From NCBI GenBank assembly GCA_039932095.1, contig JBDTQR010000071.1, positions 1-19,450 on the forward strand: 19,450 bases of DNA, in the 5' to 3' direction. Of the stretch, positions 15,840-19,450 are shown in pieces. A program made the translations under genes and the position numbers. The notes below the pieces were generated by a model. The model had not been told where the DNA came from, did not search any database, and worked only from the letters and a program-made list of their open reading frames with translations. This DNA is from Stagnihabitans sp039932095 (GTDB taxonomy: Bacteria; Pseudomonadota; Alphaproteobacteria; Rhodobacterales; Rhodobacteraceae). Position 1 is the stretch's first letter. Every line of letters begins with the position of its first letter.

Positions 15840-15870
15840 AAAAGGCCGAGCGCAGCGCGCCGCGCCCGGC
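15840..15870 (-). terminator. Intra-operon stem-loop with short T run (attenuator or mRNA stabiliser)
   Basis: On the transcribed strand GCCGGGCGC pairs with GCGCTCGGC (plus-strand coordinates 15862-15870 and 15845-15853), a 9-bp stem with one G-U pair and an 8-base loop. C and four Ts follow (15840-15844). It starts five bases after the stop codon of the substrate-binding protein gene and ends just before the livG ribosome binding site. Such elements after binding-protein genes typically cause partial termination or protect the upstream mRNA from 3' decay, giving an excess of binding protein over membrane subunits. Confidence 0.62.
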
Positions 15871-15875
15871 AGATT

Positions 15876-17168
15876 TCAGGCGTTGTACGGCAGCAGTTTA
15901 TGCGTCACCGGCACGTTCGGGTCGGTGGCGTTTTCGGTCAGAACCGTGTCGAAGGCGAATTTGCCGCCATCGGTCCTGACCCACTGGCTGCCGAGGATCG
16001 GCGACACCGACACATGCGCCACCGGACCGGAGGTGAAATCGACTTTGCCAACCATGGTCACCACGTTCAGCACGTCATAGGCCGCCGCGAGCGCCGCCTT
16101 GTCCTTGGGGTCGCTCGCCGCCTTCAGCGCCTCGATCCCGGCATCGAACAGCGACATTGTAGCACCCAATTGCTGGGTCCATTGCAGGCCGGTCGCAGCC
16201 TCATAACCATCGGCCAGCGCCGCCGAACTCATCCCGGTGGCGGTGGAAGGATAGGGGAAATCGCGGTGCCAATAGTCGGCCGAGGCGATGTTGTTGCCCA
16301 GGCTGCCCAGTGCCTCGATATCGCTGGGGAACAGGCCGGTCTTGGCGACTTGCACGATCTTGAACTGCTTGTGCAGGCCTTGCTGCGCGGCCTGCTGCCA
16401 GAACGCCGCAAAGTCCGGCGGGATCGGAAAGGTGTTGAAAATCTCGCAGCCGGCATCGCGGAACATCGCGATCTGGGTGGAGTAGTCCGTGGTCCCCGTC
16501 TCATACGGACCCGGATCGACGATGGTATAGCCGCCCTCGGTCAGCAGCGGTGCCAGACCCCGGCGAATCGCATTGCCGTCCGCGTCGTTGGGATACATCA
16601 CGGCGACCTTCTTGTTGGTCTCCAGCAGCGCCCATTGCGACAGATAGGTCTCCTTGAACGTGTCAACGCCAAAGCTGAAATGGTAGGTCCATTTGAACGG
16701 CGACGGCTCACCCGGTTTGGCACCGCGGCCAAAGTACCATGCTTCCCACGGGCAGACGGTGGACAGGCAGGGCACCCCCGCCGCCTCGCAGGCATCCGCG
16801 ACCGGGTTGGTGACTTCCGGGGTCGACGTTGCCAGCATCATGTCGATGCCATCGTTGTTGATCAGGTCCTTGGCAAGCTGCCCGGCCAGACCTGGGTCGG
16901 ATTGCGTGTCGCGGTCAAGGATTTCAACGGCATAGGTCTTGCCGCCGATGGTCAGCCCGCCCTTCACCGCCGCACGCACCTGATCCAGAACATAGCCGTC
17001 GGTCACGCCGAACCCGGCAAGGGGGCCGGTGCGCGGGCTCATGAAACCGATCTTGATGGTGCCGCCGTCCTGCGCGAACAGCGGCCCTGCCGTCAGACTG
17101 ACCGTACCGATCGCCAGTCCCGAGGCCAGCATCTGCCTGCGGTTCATTGTCATGGGTGTCTTGGTCAT
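15876..17168 (-). CDS. ABC transporter substrate-binding protein, HAAT family (periplasmic)
   Basis: This 430-aa type I periplasmic binding protein (Peripla_BP_6/LivK-like) delivers substrate to LivHMGF. The N-terminal export signal has a twin-arginine core (NRRQML, Arg10-Arg11), a hydrophobic stretch at about 14-29 and a probable cleavage after LFA (residue 32), suggesting Tat export. The mature protein opens with the family segment IKIGFMSPRTGPLAGFG and continues with ATSTPEVTNPVADACEAAGVP, the ligand-pocket region common to this fold. Cys residues at AGVPCLSTVCPWEAW could form a disulphide. The ATG at 17168 follows AAGGGAGAGAGCG, a strong ribosome binding site. Substrate is not readable; linked dehydrogenases argue for an aromatic alcohol, aldehyde or acid rather than an amino acid. 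Confidence 0.92.
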   Translation of the reverse strand: MTKTPMTMNRRQMLASGLAIGTVSLTAGPLFAQDGGTIKIGFMSPRTGPLAGFGVTDGYVLDQVRAAVKGGLTIGGKTYAVEILDRDTQSDPGLAGQLAKDLINNDGIDMMLATSTPEVTNPVADACEAAGVPCLSTVCPWEAWYFGRGAKPGEPSPFKWTYHFSFGVDTFKETYLSQWALLETNKKVAVMYPNDADGNAIRRGLAPLLTEGGYTIVDPGPYETGTTDYSTQIAMFRDAGCEIFNTFPIPPDFAAFWQQAAQQGLHKQFKIVQVAKTGLFPSDIEALGSLGNNIASADYWHRDFPYPSTATGMSSAALADGYEAATGLQWTQQLGATMSLFDAGIEALKAASDPKDKAALAAAYDVLNVVTMVGKVDFTSGPVAHVSVSPILGSQWVRTDGGKFAFDTVLTENATDPNVPVTHKLLPYNA

Positions 17169-17205
17169 CGCTCTCTCCCTTTGTTGTCATTGCGCCGCCG
17201 AACCA

Positions 17206-18663
17206 TCAGATCGGATAGCGTCTCGTTCCACTGGACGCCGTGATCCAGCGCAGTTCGGTAAACTCATCCAAGCCCGAGGCCCCGCCAAACCGGCCATAGC
17301 CCGAGGCCTTGACCCCGCCGAACGGCATGTCCGGCCGGTCGGCCACAGTGCAGTCGTTGATGTGGCAGATGCCGGTTTCCAGGTCCTGCGCCACTCTGAG
17401 CGCAAGATTGAAATCGGCGGAAAACACCGCCGCCGCAAAGCCATGTTCATGGCTGTTGGCCAGTGTGATCGCCTCTTCGACCGTCTCGACCCGGCAGATG
17501 CCGACGATGGGGCCAAAGCATTCCTCGGCGTGCAGCCGCATCGCGGTGGACACATGGTCGATCACTGTCGCATCCAGAAACGTCCCCGCCGCCTTGCCGC
17601 CGCAGCGCACCACGCCGCCCTTGGCTCGGGCATCCTCGATCAGTTCGGTCAGCCGGCGCGCTACGGCAAGGCTTGCCACCGGCCCCAGATCGGTCTGGCC
17701 CAGCCTTGGGTCCACCGCCTGCAAGGCCCGGGTCGAGGCGGCGGCGACCAGTTTTTCCACATATTCGTCGGCCACCGCCGCATGGACAATCACGGTATCG
17801 GTCGACATGCAGATCTGACCCTGATTGAGAAACGCACCATAGACCGTCGCCCTGACCGCCGCATCGACATCGGCGTCCGGCAACACGATCAGCGGGCATT
17901 TGCCGGACAGTTCCAGCAGACAGCGTTTCAGATGCCGCGCCGCAAATGCCGCCACCAGCCGCCCGACTCTGGTGGACCCGGTGAAATTCACCCGCCGCAC
18001 CGCCGGATGCGAGATCAGCGCGCCGACCACCTCGGCCGAATGCTCCGGCCCGTTGGTCACGATGTTCAGCACCCCTTCCGGCAAGCCCGCCTCCGCCAGA
18101 ACCTCACCCACCAGTCGCTGGGTCGCCGGGCTGAGTTCCGAGGCTTTGAGCACCACCGAATTGCCGCAGGCCAGCGCCTGCGCAATCGCCCGCACCGCCA
18201 ATGCCAGCGGCGCATTCCACGGCGCTATGCCCAGACAGACCCCGGCAGGCTGGCGCAGCGCCATCGACAGACCTGCGCCAGCCCCAAGACTGCCGCCGAT
18301 CTGGGTGACGAGGCTGGCGGCCTCTTCCAGATGCTCGCGTGCCAGATCGAGGTTGAAGCGTACCCAGAGATCGGTCGCGCCAATCTCGGCCCGCATGGCC
18401 ACCTGAAAGTCCGGCAACCGCGCCTCCAGCAGCCCTGCCGCCCGCAGCAATATTGCCCGCCGTGTCAGCGGCGGTGTCGCAGCCCAACCACCAAACGCCA
18501 TCGCCGCTGCATCCGCCGCAGCAACCGCATCGGGGGCACGCCCGGCAGGGGCCCGGCTCGCCACTCCGCCGGTCGACGGGTCGATGCGGTCAAAGGTCTC
18601 GCCTGACAGGGCGGCAACCGATTGACCCGCTATCCACATCGCGGTTTGTAACGGCTGGATCAT
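17206..18663 (-). CDS. NAD(P)-dependent aldehyde dehydrogenase, paralogue of the distal operon gene
   Basis: This 485-aa aldehyde dehydrogenase is the first gene of the operon. The catalytic residues are intact: Asn150 in APWNAPL, Lys173 in VLKASE, Glu251 in LELSGK and the nucleophile Cys285 in NQGQICMST. FTGSTRVG lies at 227-234 and MPFGGVKASGYGRFGG near the C-terminus. It shares these blocks and its spacing with the aldehyde dehydrogenase at 10262-11707, so the two are paralogues of the aromatic-aldehyde (NahF/vanillin dehydrogenase-like) branch. LSGKCP in place of LGGKAP suggests a different pocket. The ATG at 18663 is chosen because GGGAGGGGGG lies just upstream; an in-frame TTG at 18681 would precede that ribosome binding site and is rejected. 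A gap of 37 bases separates it from the binding-protein gene. Confidence 0.92.
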   Translation of the reverse strand: MIQPLQTAMWIAGQSVAALSGETFDRIDPSTGGVASRAPAGRAPDAVAAADAAAMAFGGWAATPPLTRRAILLRAAGLLEARLPDFQVAMRAEIGATDLWVRFNLDLAREHLEEAASLVTQIGGSLGAGAGLSMALRQPAGVCLGIAPWNAPLALAVRAIAQALACGNSVVLKASELSPATQRLVGEVLAEAGLPEGVLNIVTNGPEHSAEVVGALISHPAVRRVNFTGSTRVGRLVAAFAARHLKRCLLELSGKCPLIVLPDADVDAAVRATVYGAFLNQGQICMSTDTVIVHAAVADEYVEKLVAAASTRALQAVDPRLGQTDLGPVASLAVARRLTELIEDARAKGGVVRCGGKAAGTFLDATVIDHVSTAMRLHAEECFGPIVGICRVETVEEAITLANSHEHGFAAAVFSADFNLALRVAQDLETGICHINDCTVADRPDMPFGGVKASGYGRFGGASGLDEFTELRWITASSGTRRYPI

Positions 18664-18811
18664 GCAAAGCCCCCCTCCCAAAGGGCCGCAAACGGCGTCA
18701 GGTGGTCAAGTGCGTTGCACAAGGTCCATCGCTTCGCCCTCAGCATAGACATTGCCGTCGCCATTAGAATGTGATTTTCTGGCAATTTCTTGTTGTATTA
18801 TGGGAAATCTG
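18664..18811. promoter_or_regulatory. Divergent promoter region between operon and AraC-type regulator
   Basis: This is a 148-bp gap between head-to-head genes, markedly more AT-rich on its right side (about 18764-18810) than its surroundings. A short dyad GTGC-GTT-GCAC is at 18710-18720, about 50 bases upstream of the operon start, and could be part of a regulator site. TATTAT at 18796-18801 resembles a -10 element for the plus strand but has no matching -35 hexamer. I could not define a convincing promoter for either direction. The region must contain the operon promoter and is the expected AraC-type binding target. Confidence 0.5.
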
Positions 18812-19450
18812 ATGGCTTCCGTTGCAATCGAGCCGCCAATCGAGGCCCGCGCCGAACCGATCCTGTCCGGTTTGCGCCCGCTTACCTTGCGGCCCAACCG
18901 CGCCGGTCATGCCGGTTTCAGCCATCTGATCCTGATCGAAAAAGGCAGTGCAAAGCTTGCGGGCACACCCGAGATTACCCTCAACGCCGGCATGGTCCTG
19001 CTGTTGCCGCCCGACACCAGCCGTCTGATCACCATCCGCGCCGGCAGCCGGGGCTGGTTGCTCGGCGCTGCACCCGCTTCCATCGCCGAGGCGATTGGCA
19101 CCAAGGCCGACAGCCTGCATCTGCGCGCCCTCGCCGCGCGCCTCGCCCTGATCACCTGCCCCGACCTTGGCGACTTCACCGCCCATGCCGCGGCCTTCCA
19201 CCTGGAACTGACCAGCCCGGCGCGCGGCGCTGCGATGGCCGCCGTCGCCCATCTGCGGCTGATCCTGATTGCGTTCTGGCGCCTGTCGACCGAAGATTTC
19301 ACCGACCTGCGCGGCCAGAGTCTTGAGGCGCGCTTTGTCGAGGATTTCCGCCGCCGCGTCGAATTGGGCTTTCGCGCCCAGCGCCCGGTCAGCGCCTATG
19401 CCGCCGATCTGGGACTGACCTATGACCGCCTGCACGACATCTGCCGCCGC
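18812..19450 (+). CDS. AraC family transcriptional regulator (partial, 3' end outside window)
   Basis: The frame is open from ATG 18812 to the window edge (213 residues). An in-frame ATG at 18800 is also possible, but GGGAA lies seven bases before the 18812 start. The N-terminal half looks like a cupin-type effector domain (FSHLILIEKGSAKLAG, then GMVLLLPPDTSRLITI). Near the edge begins an AraC/XylS DNA-binding domain: FVEDFRRRVELGFRAQ, then PVSAYAADLGLTYDRLHDICRR, whose second part is the first helix-turn-helix of that family. The rest of the domain lies beyond the window. It is divergent from the aldehyde dehydrogenase/ABC operon, the usual arrangement for a local activator responding to the imported compound. 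Confidence 0.85.
   Translation, partial: MASVAIEPPIEARAEPILSGLRPLTLRPNRAGHAGFSHLILIEKGSAKLAGTPEITLNAGMVLLLPPDTSRLITIRAGSRGWLLGAAPASIAEAIGTKADSLHLRALAARLALITCPDLGDFTAHAAAFHLELTSPARGAAMAAVAHLRLILIAFWRLSTEDFTDLRGQSLEARFVEDFRRRVELGFRAQRPVSAYAADLGLTYDRLHDICRR

Noticed and set aside
17029..18606. Plus-strand open frame (525 codons) antisense to the first aldehyde dehydrogenase
   Set aside because: Same His/Arg/Gln-rich shadow composition; the minus-strand product has a complete catalytic set.
18796..18801. TATTAT as a sigma-70 -10 element for the AraC-type gene
   Set aside because: No acceptable -35 hexamer at 16-18 bases upstream, and the start of transcription would fall almost on the start codon.
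18790..19326. Plus-strand open frame (178 codons) overlapping the AraC-type gene in another frame
   Set aside because: Arg/Pro-rich with no domain; the frame from 18812 shows a clear AraC helix-turn-helix and stays open to the window end.

Overview
The window is high-GC DNA with densely packed genes. Shine-Dalgarno-led starts, 4-base ATGA overlaps and the protein families (cyclic beta-1,2-glucan synthase, an HAAT-family ABC operon, an EcfG-type promoter) point to an alphaproteobacterium, most likely of the Rhodobacteraceae type. No rRNA, tRNA, CRISPR array, insertion sequence or phage gene was seen. No gene-free stretch exceeds 300 bases; the largest gap is 1547-1812.

Left end (1-1546, minus strand): three genes that look like a type VI secretion cargo module. 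A 161-aa unrecognised protein with a proline-rich linker and a C-terminal Cys cluster comes first. It is followed by a DUF4123-family effector adaptor/chaperone, then by the start of a large protein that leaves the window. The visible 160 residues of the latter are a short Cys-containing head followed by an unbroken series of 11-residue (hendecad) helical repeats.

Centre left (1547-10226, plus strand): a 266-bp intergenic region carries a perfect match to the alphaproteobacterial general-stress (EcfG) promoter, GGAAC-N17-CGTT. It lies just upstream of a 55-aa protein with a CsbD-like N-terminus. That small gene overlaps by ATGA the 2749-aa cyclic beta-1,2-glucan synthase (NdvB/ChvB/Cgs type), so periplasmic glucan synthesis appears to be tied to the general stress response. 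The region also holds one consensus DnaA box and a 12-13 bp direct repeat. A perfect 9-bp hairpin separates the synthase from the convergent operon to its right.

Right half (10262-18663, minus strand): one eight-gene operon, transcribed right to left. Its order is aldehyde dehydrogenase 2, ABC substrate-binding protein, LivG, LivF, LivH, LivM, an SDR alcohol dehydrogenase resembling coniferyl-alcohol dehydrogenase, and aldehyde dehydrogenase 1. The genes overlap or are separated by short gaps. Together they suggest uptake of an aromatic (or similar hydrophobic) alcohol or aldehyde and its stepwise oxidation, alcohol to aldehyde to acid. The substrate itself cannot be read from the sequence. 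A stem-loop with a short T run directly after the binding-protein gene probably lowers expression of the transporter genes relative to the binding protein.

Right end (18812-19450, plus strand): a divergent AraC-family regulator, cut off inside its DNA-binding domain. It is the likely controller of the operon through the 148-bp shared promoter region.
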